DNA of 64,000 nt, taken from NCBI GenBank assembly GCA_902491765.1, contig CABUIY010000007.1:27508-91507 (forward strand). Reading direction: 5' to 3'. Source of the stretch: an uncultured Collinsella sp. GTDB taxonomy: Bacteria > Actinomycetota > Coriobacteriia > Coriobacteriales > Coriobacteriaceae. The translations under genes and the position numbers were made by a program. This document shows, piece after piece, positions 50,499 to 58,828 of this stretch. Positions within the stretch are counted from its first letter, which is position 1; every line of letters begins with the position of its first letter. Under the pieces are notes generated by a model, which searched no databases, had not been told where the DNA came from, and saw nothing but the letters and a program-made list of their open reading frames with translations.

Positions 50499-51560
50499 CT
50501 ATTCAATCATGCCGCGCTCGAGCGTACCGAGCGCCGCGCGGGCGTCCCATGCTGCAATGCGCTTCTCGGTCTTCCACGTTTGGAAGAACCAACCGGCAGC
50601 CGGCGCAAACGAAGCCAGCTGGTTGGCGATAAACACGCGCTCGTAGGCATTGCGGCCCTCGGGCGTAACCGACGAGTTGGCAAAGATCGCCGCGCCCGAC
50701 CATTCGCCCACCAGCACGGGGAACCCAGTCGAAATCGCTTCTTTAAGCTCGCGCTTGTTACGGGAAATCGCCGTCGTCAGCCCGCGGGGGCTCGTGATAT
50801 CGAGCGCATACTCGTCGCGGTAATGGTACAGGTGAAGGTCCATGTAGACGTTCTTGTACTTGGCGCCGCGCATAAAATGCTTCCACTCGCTGGGATGCCC
50901 CGAAGACGAAAAGACGACGATCTTATCCTCGGGCATATACGAACGGACGAGCTCGTAGGCATCGCGATAGAAATTGCGCAGGTAGTGAGCCGGAATGCCA
51001 TCCGTCATGGCAAAGAGACTCTTGCGGACGCTCATCTGCGGCGTATCCAGCAGCTCAATGCCCAGCAGGCTCTCGGCCTCGCCGTAGCGATCGGCCAGGC
51101 GCTCGAGCACGTCGAGTGCCACATGACGGCCGTTGGTGGACGAATGCCACTCGGCAACAGCCTCTGGCGTGGTGGGCGAATCATTGGAATCGCCCTGGCC
51201 ACCGGGCACAGTTGCCAGATCGAGCAGCACGCGGATGTCGTACTTGGCAGCCCACTCAATCGCGCGGTCGATGTAGTCGACAACCGAGATGTAGGAGGCA
51301 TCGGACTCCTGTGAGCCAAAGGCATACCAAGGCACCGGCAGGCGCACGGCGTTGAGGCCGATCTGCGCCATGCGACGGAAATCATCCTCGCTCACAAACG
51401 TCTCGTAATGACGGCGCATGCGCTCGTTATAGGCGGCGGTGCCCATGGCCTCCTGCAGCTCGGCCGCGTTGGATGCACCGGTCGCCGCGTACAGCGACGG
51501 GGTCACCCAAGGCTCGGGAATAAACCAGCCAGAGAGATTAACGCCGAGTATCCTCTCCAT
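50499..51560 (-). CDS. GH5-like (exo-1,3-glucanase type) protein lacking the acid/base Glu
   Basis: A 353-residue TIM-barrel protein resembling family 5 glycoside hydrolases: GVNLSGWFIPEPWVTPSLY, VRLPVPWYAF, LLDLATVPGGQGD and VYMDLHLYHYRDEYALDI. The nucleophile region FPVLVGEWSGA is intact, but the segment that should read NEP is DTP (GIELLDTPQMSV, Asp172-Thr173). The catalytic acid/base Glu is therefore missing. No signal peptide is seen with the ATG at 51560, chosen for AAGGGGG upstream. It may be a non-catalytic binding protein or an enzyme with altered chemistry. Confidence 0.8.
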   Translation of the reverse strand: MERILGVNLSGWFIPEPWVTPSLYAATGASNAAELQEAMGTAAYNERMRRHYETFVSEDDFRRMAQIGLNAVRLPVPWYAFGSQESDASYISVVDYIDRAIEWAAKYDIRVLLDLATVPGGQGDSNDSPTTPEAVAEWHSSTNGRHVALDVLERLADRYGEAESLLGIELLDTPQMSVRKSLFAMTDGIPAHYLRNFYRDAYELVRSYMPEDKIVVFSSSGHPSEWKHFMRGAKYKNVYMDLHLYHYRDEYALDITSPRGLTTAISRNKRELKEAISTGFPVLVGEWSGAAIFANSSVTPEGRNAYERVFIANQLASFAPAAGWFFQTWKTEKRIAAWDARAALGTLERGMIE

Positions 51561-51625
51561 CACTGCCCCCTTCGGATCGTGCAGGCCGAGCCTGCATCGT
51601 ATTGCATAGGAAAAGTATCGTTTTG

Positions 51626-51665
51626 AGTATACCCGCGCGTGCGGACAGACGACCGAACGGTCTGT
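51626..51665 (-). promoter_or_regulatory. Promoter and inverted repeat of the GH5-like gene
   Basis: TATACT -10 on the minus strand (51626-51631). Upstream, at the -35 position, ACAGAC/GTCTGT (51645-51650, 51660-51665) encloses ACCG-AA-CGGT, a compact palindrome typical of LacI- or TetR-type operators. Confidence 0.45.
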
Positions 51666-51748
51666 AAAGTGGCGCGAAAGTGGGAGGAATGTCTGAGCGG
51701 GCCCGAGATGGCGCGCCGAGATGTGCACGCACGTCGGAAGTAAGCGCC

Positions 51749-51796
51749 GGAAAGCGCATCTCACTCTGGGTCAAAATAATGGGATGCATTTTCCGC
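51749..51796. repeat. 48-bp palindromic repeat, copy C
   Basis: Same 48-bp length and ends as the copies at 271 and 333: begins GGAAAGCGCATCTCACT and ends GCATTTTCCGC. Confidence 0.7.
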
Positions 51797-51849
51797 AGAA
51801 CCCCACAAAAAAGAAAAGGACCCCTTTGCAGAGGTCCTAGTCAATTCAA

Positions 51850-51994
51850 GGTGGCGGGGAAGGGAATCGCGCCCGCGCTCCGCGCGTGCGGACCGCTGCG
51901 GCGCTTGCGCGCCTTGCGAGCTCCGCTGGCAAACGCTCACGCGTTTACTCAGCTCCGCGCCCTCACGGGGTTCGATTCCATGTGGGGGCTGCAT
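51850..51994. repeat. tRNA-Phe tail cassette
   Basis: Starts GGTGGCGGGGAAGGGAATCG, a copy of the tRNA-Phe 3' end. The GC-rich module contains CGCGCTCCGCGCG and AAACGCTCACGCGTTT hairpins. It ends with GGGGTTCGATTCC, which matches the tRNA-Phe T-arm, then GCAT and the terminator AAAAGGACCCCTTTGCAGAG. The same terminator text also precedes the cassette (51814-51849), marking an older, lost copy. Confidence 0.75.
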
Positions 51995-52035
51995 AAAAGA
52001 AAAGGACCCCTTTGCAGAGGTCCTAAACAATTCAA

Positions 52036-52110
<75 letters not shown>

Positions 52111-52233
52111 ATTTGAGGTGTGCCTTGTTTCAAGGCTTGATTAGTATAACCAAGGACGCGTTCCGGTCAACCGAGAATTTTAAAAAAGTTTTTGAGCACA
52201 GCCTCGGTTCTATAAATCGGCACGTCAGAGGCA

Positions 52234-52518
52234 TCAGCCGGCAGCAAGAAGTTTTTCACTCAGAGCCGCACGGGCAAACTCACTTGGCGTCATCCCCTCG
52301 GCAGCCGCCCGTCGACGAATGGCCTCCTTCATTCCCAGAGGAATCTTGACCGACAGCGTTGCCGTCCCCTCACCTGAGAGCGGAGGCCGTCCATGCACGA
52401 TCCCACCAACGGTGTGTTCGCCATCCGGAAACTCTCCGCGCTCGTACGACTCGCACCACGCGTCAATCATTTCATCCGTTACAACCTGACCATTAGCGGC
52501 CGTATACGTCTTGCCCAT
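52234..52518 (-). CDS. Ribbon-helix-helix antitoxin
   Basis: A 94-residue protein. The C-terminal part (TATLSVKIPLGMKEAIRRRA, then AAEGMTPSEFARAALSEKLL) is a CopG/Arc-like ribbon-helix-helix, which in antitoxins binds the operon promoter. The acidic N-terminal half (TDEMIDAWCESYERGEFPDG) probably wraps the toxin. GAGGGG lies upstream. The ATG overlaps the toxin's stop codon (ATGATG), so the two are translated together. The toxin gene comes first, as in BrnTA-type modules. Confidence 0.8.
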   Translation of the reverse strand: MGKTYTAANGQVVTDEMIDAWCESYERGEFPDGEHTVGGIVHGRPPLSGEGTATLSVKIPLGMKEAIRRRAAAEGMTPSEFARAALSEKLLAAG

Positions 52519-52784
52519 CATCGACCCCTCTGCCGAGCTCGCTCGATCTCTTGCCAGAATTTCTTCTGAACCGGAGACAGGGCATGAATAATGAGCCATC
52601 CACGAATTAGTTCGACCGCAACAAGTTCCACACTTCGACCATCTGGAAGCCATCCAATGGCAAGCCATCTCGGCGGCTCGTCCTCCGACTCGCGGCGAAT
52701 GCACTCAGTAACCGCGAACCAGGCACCTAGTACCTGCTTTTCCGTCAAGTGTTTTTTGGCGTTCGGATGGATCTCAACATCCAT
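52518..52784 (-). CDS. Putative toxin of a type II toxin-antitoxin pair
   Basis: An 88-residue basic protein, MDVEIHPNAKKHLTEKQVLG and onward, with strands LAIGWLPDG, RSVELVAVELI and GWLIIHALSPV and a C-terminal helix (KKFWQEIERARQR). The strand order and the H/E/R content recall BrnT and RelE-fold mRNA interferases, but no exact family could be named. GGAGGAGAAG precedes the ATG at 52784. The RHH antitoxin gene overlaps its stop codon. It lies 59 bp after the last gene of the Tad operon. Confidence 0.7.
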   Translation of the reverse strand: MDVEIHPNAKKHLTEKQVLGAWFAVTECIRRESEDEPPRWLAIGWLPDGRSVELVAVELIRGWLIIHALSPVQKKFWQEIERARQRGR

Positions 52785-52843
52785 GCATCTTCTCCTCCAT
52801 CTTACCCAATTTCGTATGACGAAAGTCCGCTGTCGCCAATCTC

Positions 52844-53203
52844 TTACGCCGGCACTTGCTGGAGGGCGGGAGGTGTAGCGAGGATTGAAGGGCGTTCCAA
52901 TACCGCCCAGGCGCCGGGACAGGAGCACATACACCAGGGACATACGTTTTCGTAGCGCGCGAGGATATTGCCGTCGCGATCGATGAAGGCGATGTCGATG
53001 GGATAGGCCATAAAACACGTATGGACCGAAGAGCAGCGTGGAAACGCCATGACGAGCGGCAGGCCGTTGGCGGCAACCGGACGACGTCCCAGCATGCCGC
53101 GCAGGCGCACGACAAACGACTCCGCCACCGCAAACTCGGCCGGCGTCCAACCCAGCCTATTGAGTGCCCGCGCGTAGGCGATGTAGGACGAGACCGCGGT
53201 CAC
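52844..53203 (-). CDS. DUF192-domain protein, last gene of the Tad operon
   Basis: 119 residues. The DUF192 core is seen as VVRLRGMLGRRPVAANGLPL, PRCSSVHTCFMAYPIDIAFI and DRDGNILARYENVCPWC. A cysteine-rich loop (CPWCMCSCPG) stands where other members have a short turn. GTG at 53203 overlaps the upstream tadE-like stop by 4 bp (GTGA), so it is translationally coupled to the pilus genes. No function is established for the family; the placement suggests a role in pilus biogenesis. Confidence 0.82.
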   Translation of the reverse strand: MTAVSSYIAYARALNRLGWTPAEFAVAESFVVRLRGMLGRRPVAANGLPLVMAFPRCSSVHTCFMAYPIDIAFIDRDGNILARYENVCPWCMCSCPGAWAVLERPSILATPPALQQVPA

Positions 53204-53676
53204 ATGACCACCCCCGGACGCCATGGATCGACCGTCACCGCACGCTCGTGCGACAACGTTGTCGGCGCCCCCAGCGGAACGCCAGCGATGCTGAGAGAAG
53301 TCGGCCACGGCTCATAGTGCATGGTGCAGGTGTAGGTCCTAAACGTACCGGATAGGGAGAGCAGGCCACCATCCGATGCCTCCGCGCCTTGCTCGCTCGA
53401 CACTTCGATCCGCAAGTCATAGCCTTCCATGGCATTCAGAATTTGAGTCTGAACCGTCGCCGAGGCATCGGCAGAGCTTTCGTCGCCCTCCCCCTCCGAC
53501 GCCACGGCGTGCGCCAACACGATGTCGGGTACCACGCGGTCGAAGCGCGCGACAGCGCTGGCAAAGATCATGACGTTGTACACGATGAGTGCCAGCACCA
53601 GCAAAACGGGCGTAACCACCGCCATCTCCACCGTCGCTTGGGCGCGCTCCTCGCGCAGACGCATGCGGATACTCAT
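53200..53676 (-). CDS. tadE: TadE-like pseudopilin
   Basis: 158 residues. The N-terminal MSIRMRLREERAQATVEMAV is the TadE signature: a short basic leader, then a Glu five residues into a hydrophobic helix (VVTPVLLVLALIVYNVMIFA). The rest is a small extracellular domain with one Cys. TadE-type proteins are minor subunits of Flp/Tad pili processed by the prepilin peptidase. Start and stop overlap the neighbouring genes by 1 and 4 bp. Confidence 0.85.
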   Translation of the reverse strand: MSIRMRLREERAQATVEMAVVTPVLLVLALIVYNVMIFASAVARFDRVVPDIVLAHAVASEGEGDESSADASATVQTQILNAMEGYDLRIEVSSEQGAEASDGGLLSLSGTFRTYTCTMHYEPWPTSLSIAGVPLGAPTTLSHERAVTVDPWRPGVVM

Positions 53677-55829
53677 TACGACCCACCGCCCAGAGCGCCA
53701 ACCAGCGTGGCGACATCGACGGTGAGTGGGATGGAGCCGCCGCCGGGCAGAGGAATCTCCGCAAGCGTGAACACCGTACCGCTAATGGTGCGTTCGACTT
53801 GATATTCCAACGCCTCGCAAAGCGCCTTGGGATCGGTCACGCCCAACGGAATACTTCGCAGTTTGTCTTGCGCTTGAGAGAGACCAGCAATGTCAGACCC
53901 CGGACTCTTAATGACGTTGGCGGAATCGGTCAGCACTGGCTTTCGCAGGCGCAAGTCGCACGGCTCCAAACCCAACGCCGCCACGGACGCCGAAACGGTA
54001 TCGCCGAGCCACGATGCGATGGAGCCCAACGCGCCGCTACCCCCTCCTAGGCCTTTAATCATCTCGTCCATAAGTTCGTCGGCCGAACCTTGAATATCAC
54101 CGTATCCTACGAGCAGCCGTCCCCAAACATCCATGACGCCATCGAGTACGCCGGCAACGCCGCCCGAGCGTTCCTTCAATGTCGAGAAAAATCGCGAAAG
54201 CACGTTGTTTTGCGCCGTCGCCTCATCGGGGGCCAGCACCGCGGCAGAGATAGCACCGCGATCGCCAAGCCTGACTGCCGCGTTAAACGAGGAGTTAAGT
54301 TGATCGGGGCTGGTAATGTCACCCGAAACTGCAAAGGCGACCACGCCGTTACGGCCAGGTGGGGCGATACGCGGGCGCTCGCCGGAAAGCGCTTTAATGG
54401 CCTGGTCAAACGCATTGCCCGCACGGTCGGCCTCATCCTCGGTCTGACGCTCAAGTTCGAGTTCTTTGTTGCGGCATTCGACGTAGTCTTCCAGAGCCTC
54501 TTTGAATCGATCAAAGTGGTACTCAAAGCCGTTTTCGATAGAAGTCGAAGGAGCCGCAACGGCACCGAGCGACGAAACACCAAAATGGCATCTATTGCAT
54601 TTGTCCTGCCCGTCATAAGCAGCAACCGAGGCCAGCCCGCATGGCGCCCCCTTCTTATAGTTGGGGCAACTCGTTCCGTAATGCAGATACGTCTTGCCAT
54701 CGATGGCACTGGTTGGCCACACCGTATCGGTATAGAGTTCCGTCGCTCGCACCTCGTCAGTGTTGCGCGGCAACAGCGGGATATAGGAAGCGACTTCATC
54801 TCCGTCCTCGGTTACATATGCACGATTGACCTCTGTACTCGCATAGGTGTAAAACGCCTTGCGCGCCGCCGACTCCGCCTTCGTCTCGACGCTTGAACCA
54901 TGCGGTTTTTCGTCTGCCAGGCGTTGACGGTAGTAGGTCTTCGCGCGGTCGAGCGCCACCTGTGGCTCCCACGAAATGCTCGAGGCATAATGCGGGTTCT
55001 GCTCACCCGAGAGCTTTGCCAAACTCCTCGCACGTTCCCACATGCATGAACAGCTACCGACCGAAGCCGGAACCGATCCACCACAATCCGCCAGCCAAGC
55101 GCGCTCTTTAGCCTTCGCCGTGTCCTCAGAAGCCTTCCGCAGCTCCTCGGCCGCACGCTCTAAATCATCTGATGTGTCTTTAATGGTATCGGTCGAGATC
55201 TCTGACCCTTTGAGCGCAGCGAAGTCCGATTCGGATGTCCTGGGCACGGCAAGCGCCGTACCGGTATAGGCCACACTATCGGTATCCTGCGCCGACACCG
55301 CCTGCGTGGCACGCGCGGCGATCAGATATGGCAGAGCCGTCTCGATTTTCTGTAAGCCTTCCGATGCGCTTTTGGCAAACTTGTTGCGCGTTTTAATGAT
55401 CTCAATCCCGGTGTCGACCATATTGCCGGCAACTGGTTCGGCACCTGGGATGAGGATGGCGACCAGGCCCGTCCCGATTGTGGCAAACCCCGCCAGCCCC
55501 AGACTCAAGATGCTCGCATCAACCACCGTGGCAGCCGTGTGATAGGACGACACTACGTTGGCACCCGCCAGCGCGCCGCTATCGGCCGCCACCTGGGTAT
55601 CCCCGGCACGCGACATGCTCCATATCGCCGCGGTCGACGAAAACAACAACGTGAGCACCACTAGGATGACCACGGCAGAAGAAAGCGTGGTGTAGGCACC
55701 GTCTTCGATAAACAGATCGACACCGGCGCGGCCCATAAAGCCGCCTCGTTTGCGATGGCAGCTCGGACGGCGCGTCAAAACGCATCTAGACCAGAAACGC
55801 TTAATCCCATGCAACAATCCACGAATCAT
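53676..55829 (-). CDS. Large TadG-like pilus-associated protein
   Basis: 717 residues, one membrane helix at about 45-70 (SSAVVILVVLTLLFSSTAAI), followed by AAIWSMSRAGDTQVAADSGA, which resembles the TadG/Flp-associated N-terminus. The large extracytoplasmic part has Ala-rich helices and a cysteine cluster (CGGSVPASVGSCSC; later CPNYKKGAPCG and CNRCHFG) that could bind metal or form disulfides. There is no von Willebrand A domain as in classical TadG. GGAGGGAG supports the ATG at 55829, which overlaps the upstream gene by 29 bp. Confidence 0.75.
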   Translation of the reverse strand: MIRGLLHGIKRFWSRCVLTRRPSCHRKRGGFMGRAGVDLFIEDGAYTTLSSAVVILVVLTLLFSSTAAIWSMSRAGDTQVAADSGALAGANVVSSYHTAATVVDASILSLGLAGFATIGTGLVAILIPGAEPVAGNMVDTGIEIIKTRNKFAKSASEGLQKIETALPYLIAARATQAVSAQDTDSVAYTGTALAVPRTSESDFAALKGSEISTDTIKDTSDDLERAAEELRKASEDTAKAKERAWLADCGGSVPASVGSCSCMWERARSLAKLSGEQNPHYASSISWEPQVALDRAKTYYRQRLADEKPHGSSVETKAESAARKAFYTYASTEVNRAYVTEDGDEVASYIPLLPRNTDEVRATELYTDTVWPTSAIDGKTYLHYGTSCPNYKKGAPCGLASVAAYDGQDKCNRCHFGVSSLGAVAAPSTSIENGFEYHFDRFKEALEDYVECRNKELELERQTEDEADRAGNAFDQAIKALSGERPRIAPPGRNGVVAFAVSGDITSPDQLNSSFNAAVRLGDRGAISAAVLAPDEATAQNNVLSRFFSTLKERSGGVAGVLDGVMDVWGRLLVGYGDIQGSADELMDEMIKGLGGGSGALGSIASWLGDTVSASVAALGLEPCDLRLRKPVLTDSANVIKSPGSDIAGLSQAQDKLRSIPLGVTDPKALCEALEYQVERTISGTVFTLAEIPLPGGGSIPLTVDVATLVGALGGGS

Positions 55830-56337
55830 AATCTCCCTCCAGCCATTCGGGACGCGATTGATACGAGACATCGACCTTGAGCTCAACGTAGCCGCCCTCG
55901 GCGGTACCACCCATAGCCTGCGCAAACGCACCGATCACAGGCAACGGCTTGACCTCGCCGGAAACGGACACGGACGAGACGCCACCCGCACCGGCCCGGC
56001 CAAGCTCGATATCCCACGACAACGGCCCGCCGGCATGAAAGATCGAAACGTTGGGCACTGCGGCAAGCCGGCGGCGGGTGAACTCCTTAAGATCGTCGTC
56101 CTCCGCCGTCGTCGTGGTCATGAGCCGCGCGGTCTCGGCGGCGGCAGACTCCATGACCGCGCGCGTATAAAGCAGGCACACCGGTTGCAGTGCGAGAAGG
56201 ATGAGCGTCAGAAACGTCGGCAGCAAAAAAGCAGCCTCGACCGTAGACTGCGCCCGGTCCTCGCGCGCGATATCAATACAACGCGATGTCCTTAGCGCCC
56301 GCGGCGGCGTCGATAACCGACATCGAGGCAACGCCAT
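55801..56337 (-). CDS. TadE-like pseudopilin with uncertain start
   Basis: The recognisable protein starts CIDIAREDRAQSTVEAAFLL, a TadE-type leader with Glu followed by the helix PTFLTLILLALQPVCLLYTR. The first in-frame ATG (56337) would add 20 residues that lie entirely in the out-of-frame end of the upstream pseudopilin gene and have only a weak ribosome-binding site. The upstream stop TGA overlaps an ATT at 56277 with AAGGA 10 nt before it, so initiation at ATT is conceivable. The C-terminal 100 residues form a beta-rich domain. Confidence 0.7.
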   Translation of the reverse strand: MALPRCRLSTPPRALRTSRCIDIAREDRAQSTVEAAFLLPTFLTLILLALQPVCLLYTRAVMESAAAETARLMTTTTAEDDDLKEFTRRRLAAVPNVSIFHAGGPLSWDIELGRAGAGGVSSVSVSGEVKPLPVIGAFAQAMGGTAEGGYVELKVDVSYQSRPEWLEGDYDSWIVAWD

Positions 56338-56491
56338 GGGATGCCGCCCGCTCAACCAGCGCTGCCAAGCGTCCATCGGTGCCAGCACGCCAAAGTCCCG
56401 CAATCGCCAGCACGATCGATAGCAGCGCCACCGTGACGATGGCGTATTCCACAGTCGCTTGGGCAACCTCTTCACGCAGAACGCCATGCAT
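56273..56491 (-). CDS. Short Flp/TadE-like pseudopilin
   Basis: 72 residues. MHGVLREEVAQATVEYAIVT carries the Gln-Ala-Thr-Val-Glu-Tyr pattern of Flp pilins, followed by a hydrophobic helix (VALLSIVLAIAGLW). It is shorter than TadE and comparable to the Flp pilin. GGAGGG lies 9 nt upstream. It is 1 nt away from the end of the single-helix protein gene upstream and overlaps the start of the next pseudopilin. Confidence 0.78.
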   Translation of the reverse strand: MHGVLREEVAQATVEYAIVTVALLSIVLAIAGLWRAGTDGRLAALVERAASHGVASMSVIDAAAGAKDIALY

Positions 56492-56492
56492 T

Positions 56493-57056
56493 TCACGATC
56501 CCTCCTTTGAGCTTATTGTTTGCGGGACCAGGCGCACCGCGCGCAGACGACACGAAGCATCGCCAGCATCCGCGGCAACCGTCACCATATCGACCCAGCC
56601 GCGCCCATCGCGCACGATGGCGCCCCATACGTTGCCCTTAATATCGAGATAGCCGCTCAGGGCGAGCTGGGCCGTTGGCACCTCGCGGTAGGCGCGTAAC
56701 ATATCCGCCGCTGCCTCGGTCATCGGTCGGTCCTCGGACCATGCAAGCCGGACCGCAATCGCGTTGTCCTCAGGCGAATCCGTCGCAGTGCCAGACCGCT
56801 TGTCGAGCGTCCGCAGAAAGGTTTGCGCCGTGACAGCGGCATCCGAATCGTCCGCATCTCGCATCTCATCTTTTTGAGACGCCACCGCCGAATCTGAGCC
56901 CGAATCGAAGGCGGCCCCAGGACGCTGCTGCCGCGCGGCGTTAAGCCCCCAAAGCACCGCCGCTATCGCCACGGTCAGGCAAGCAAACACCAGCAGCACC
57001 CCGATGGGGCGCTCGCCCTCTACAGGCTGTTGATGCCCTCGCTGATAGCGTTCCAT
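56493..57056 (-). CDS. Single-span membrane protein in the Tad operon, unknown
   Basis: 187 residues: a short cytosolic start, one helix (GVLLVFACLTVAIAAVLWGL, about 19-38), then an Asp/Ser/Ala-rich linker and a small folded domain ending CRLRAVRLVPQTIS. It is not recognised outside the context. The start at 57056 overlaps the Flp pilin gene by 37 bp and has AAGG upstream; a GTG just before the helix is an alternative. By position it may be a pilus accessory protein. Confidence 0.65.
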   Translation of the reverse strand: MERYQRGHQQPVEGERPIGVLLVFACLTVAIAAVLWGLNAARQQRPGAAFDSGSDSAVASQKDEMRDADDSDAAVTAQTFLRTLDKRSGTATDSPEDNAIAVRLAWSEDRPMTEAAADMLRAYREVPTAQLALSGYLDIKGNVWGAIVRDGRGWVDMVTVAADAGDASCRLRAVRLVPQTISSKEGS

Positions 57057-57253
57057 AGATCTTGGACCTTGCCTTTAAATGCAACGATGGCAATAATCGC
57101 GATCACCACAAGCACACCCACCAAAATGGCGTATTCGGTGGTGCCCTGCGCACTCTCCTCCTGCAGTAGCTCCTTGGCGCGCTGACGAACATGTGCCGCC
57201 CGGCAAAACGCCCAGCCCTGGACCTTGCCAGCAGCGTCAGTCATCGTGTTCAT
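57020..57253 (-). CDS. flp: Flp-type major pilin
   Basis: 77 residues. The prepilin cleavage site is SAQG/TTEYAILVG, with the conserved Glu5-Tyr6 of Flp pilins, followed by a hydrophobic helix GVLVVIAIIAIVAF and a short C-terminus (KVQDLWNAISEGINSL). The leader before the cleavage site is about 38 residues, longer than the 10-25 usual for Flp. GGAGGAATAC directly precedes the ATG. It lies between tadC and the accessory genes in one operon. Confidence 0.9.
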   Translation of the reverse strand: MNTMTDAAGKVQGWAFCRAAHVRQRAKELLQEESAQGTTEYAILVGVLVVIAIIAIVAFKGKVQDLWNAISEGINSL

Positions 57254-57263
57254 GTATTCCTCC

Positions 57264-57905
57264 CTACATCATCCCGCCTGCTCCCAGCAGCGGGCCCAAT
57301 ATGGACAGAAGCAACGCCGGCAAGATGAGCGTGCCGGTGGGAATCAGCAGCTTGACGGGCGCACGCTCAATCTCGTGCTCGACCGCGGCGCGATGAGCCG
57401 CACGGATCTCGCGACTTTGAGCGGCCAGCGTCTCGGAAAGTGGGGCACCCAGGGCGAGTGCCTGCCCCACCGTGATGGCAAAGGTCTCGAGCGCTCGCAC
57501 GTCCAGGTCGCGCGCGGCGGCCAACAACTCGTCCTCACGCGTACCCACGCCCACCTGCCACGCCATGCAGGCCCGCTCAAGGCGAAGAGCCAGCACCGAC
57601 CGGCGGTTGGCGCAGAAAATCTCAAGCGCCGCATCAAACGAAAGGCCGGCCGAAAGACCCAAGCGCACAACATCGATCATCTCGGACACTTCGCCGAGCG
57701 ACACTCGCGCCGGGCCGCCCACTCCAACCGCGCCCTTCACTCGCGCGGTAAAAGCATCGACCACCGAGCGACCCGCGGCAGCGACCAGCACCGCCTCGCG
57801 CTTGCAGGCCCCTGCGATCTTGCGTGCATCCGCCCGATCCAAACCCGTCGCGACAAATACACTCAGGGCGCACAGGCAAGCCGCAACTGCAACCGGGGCG
57901 CTCAT
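57264..57905 (-). CDS. tadC: Tad platform protein TadC
   Basis: 213 residues with a type II secretion F domain (EVSEMIDVVRLGLSAGLSFD, then FAITVGQALALGAPLSETLA) and hydrophobic helices at both ends (VAVAACLCALSVFVA and LLIPTGTLILPALLLSILG). It forms the inner-membrane platform with TadB. The ATG at 57905 overlaps the tadB stop by 4 bp (ATGA), which fixes the start; the longer open frame upstream is a shadow of tadB. Confidence 0.9.
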   Translation of the reverse strand: MSAPVAVAACLCALSVFVATGLDRADARKIAGACKREAVLVAAAGRSVVDAFTARVKGAVGVGGPARVSLGEVSEMIDVVRLGLSAGLSFDAALEIFCANRRSVLALRLERACMAWQVGVGTREDELLAAARDLDVRALETFAITVGQALALGAPLSETLAAQSREIRAAHRAAVEHEIERAPVKLLIPTGTLILPALLLSILGPLLGAGGMM

Positions 57906-58828
57906 AGCTCCACCCGCATAATGCGCCTGATAACCACCAGGGCAACGGCGTTGAGGGCAAGACCCAGCACCACAGCGCCCGCGCCGGCAGGCGTCGCAAG
58001 ACCGCGACGAAAATCTGCCGAAAGCAGCGCCAACACCGCGCACATGCCCGCCGGCATCGCCGCGACCATATGCGCAGACATGCGAGCCTGCGACGTCTTA
58101 ACATCCAGGCGGCGCTTGAGCTCAATGCGCTCCCCCACCATGCTCGACGCCTCGGACAGTAAGTCGGCAAGCGGAGCACCGGTGCGCTGAGACACCTTAA
58201 GCGCCAAGGTCACAAGCGAAAGGCCGGGGGCGTCGATGCGCACGAGCAAGTCATCGAGCGCGTCGGTCGCCGAGATGCCGCAATCGATCGCCGCCGCCAC
58301 CCGCAAAAACTCGGTATGCACCGGCTCTTGCGCATGAGCGCCCACAAAGCGCATGCCCTGGGCCAGCGAATGTCCCGAGGCAAGCGACATGGAAAGTGCG
58401 GTAAACGCCTCGGGCATGGCCTCTTCTGCATCGTGTTGCTCGCGCCGGCTCTCAAAGCCATCCCGAGCGGCGCCAACGGCAATCGGAGCAACAAGTCCCA
58501 AGGCAAATCCGAGGGGCGATAACGACACCATCGTTAGTAAAACGCAGCAGACACCGCTCGATAGCAGCAGAAACGCCAAACGCCCCGAAGCATCCTCGAT
58601 CACGAGGCCAAGGCGATGCGCCGGAGCCAGCGATGCCCACGAACGGGCGATCTTTTTCAGCAGATCGTTTTCCACCAGCTCACGCGGCAGTTTCTCTGCC
58701 ACCGTCTCGAGCACCTGACGCGCCAGCTCCGCCGGCGGTATCTGCGGCACACGAGGTTCCGCCCCGCACGCCGTCGCGACAGAAAACGCTGCTAAACCCC
58801 CTACGACGAGGGGCACAGCGACCTCCAT
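57902..58828 (-). CDS. tadB: Tad platform protein TadB
   Basis: 308 residues. Two helices at about 85-120 (LAFLLLSSGVCCVLLTMVSL), the F domain (AMPEAFTALSMSLASGHSLA, LSLVTLALKVSQRTGAPLAD) and C-terminal helices. Partner of TadC and of the TadA ATPase. The start overlaps the tadA end by 28 bp. Confidence 0.9.
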   Translation of the reverse strand: MEVAVPLVVGGLAAFSVATACGAEPRVPQIPPAELARQVLETVAEKLPRELVENDLLKKIARSWASLAPAHRLGLVIEDASGRLAFLLLSSGVCCVLLTMVSLSPLGFALGLVAPIAVGAARDGFESRREQHDAEEAMPEAFTALSMSLASGHSLAQGMRFVGAHAQEPVHTEFLRVAAAIDCGISATDALDDLLVRIDAPGLSLVTLALKVSQRTGAPLADLLSEASSMVGERIELKRRLDVKTSQARMSAHMVAAMPAGMCAVLALLSADFRRGLATPAGAGAVVLGLALNAVALVVIRRIMRVEL

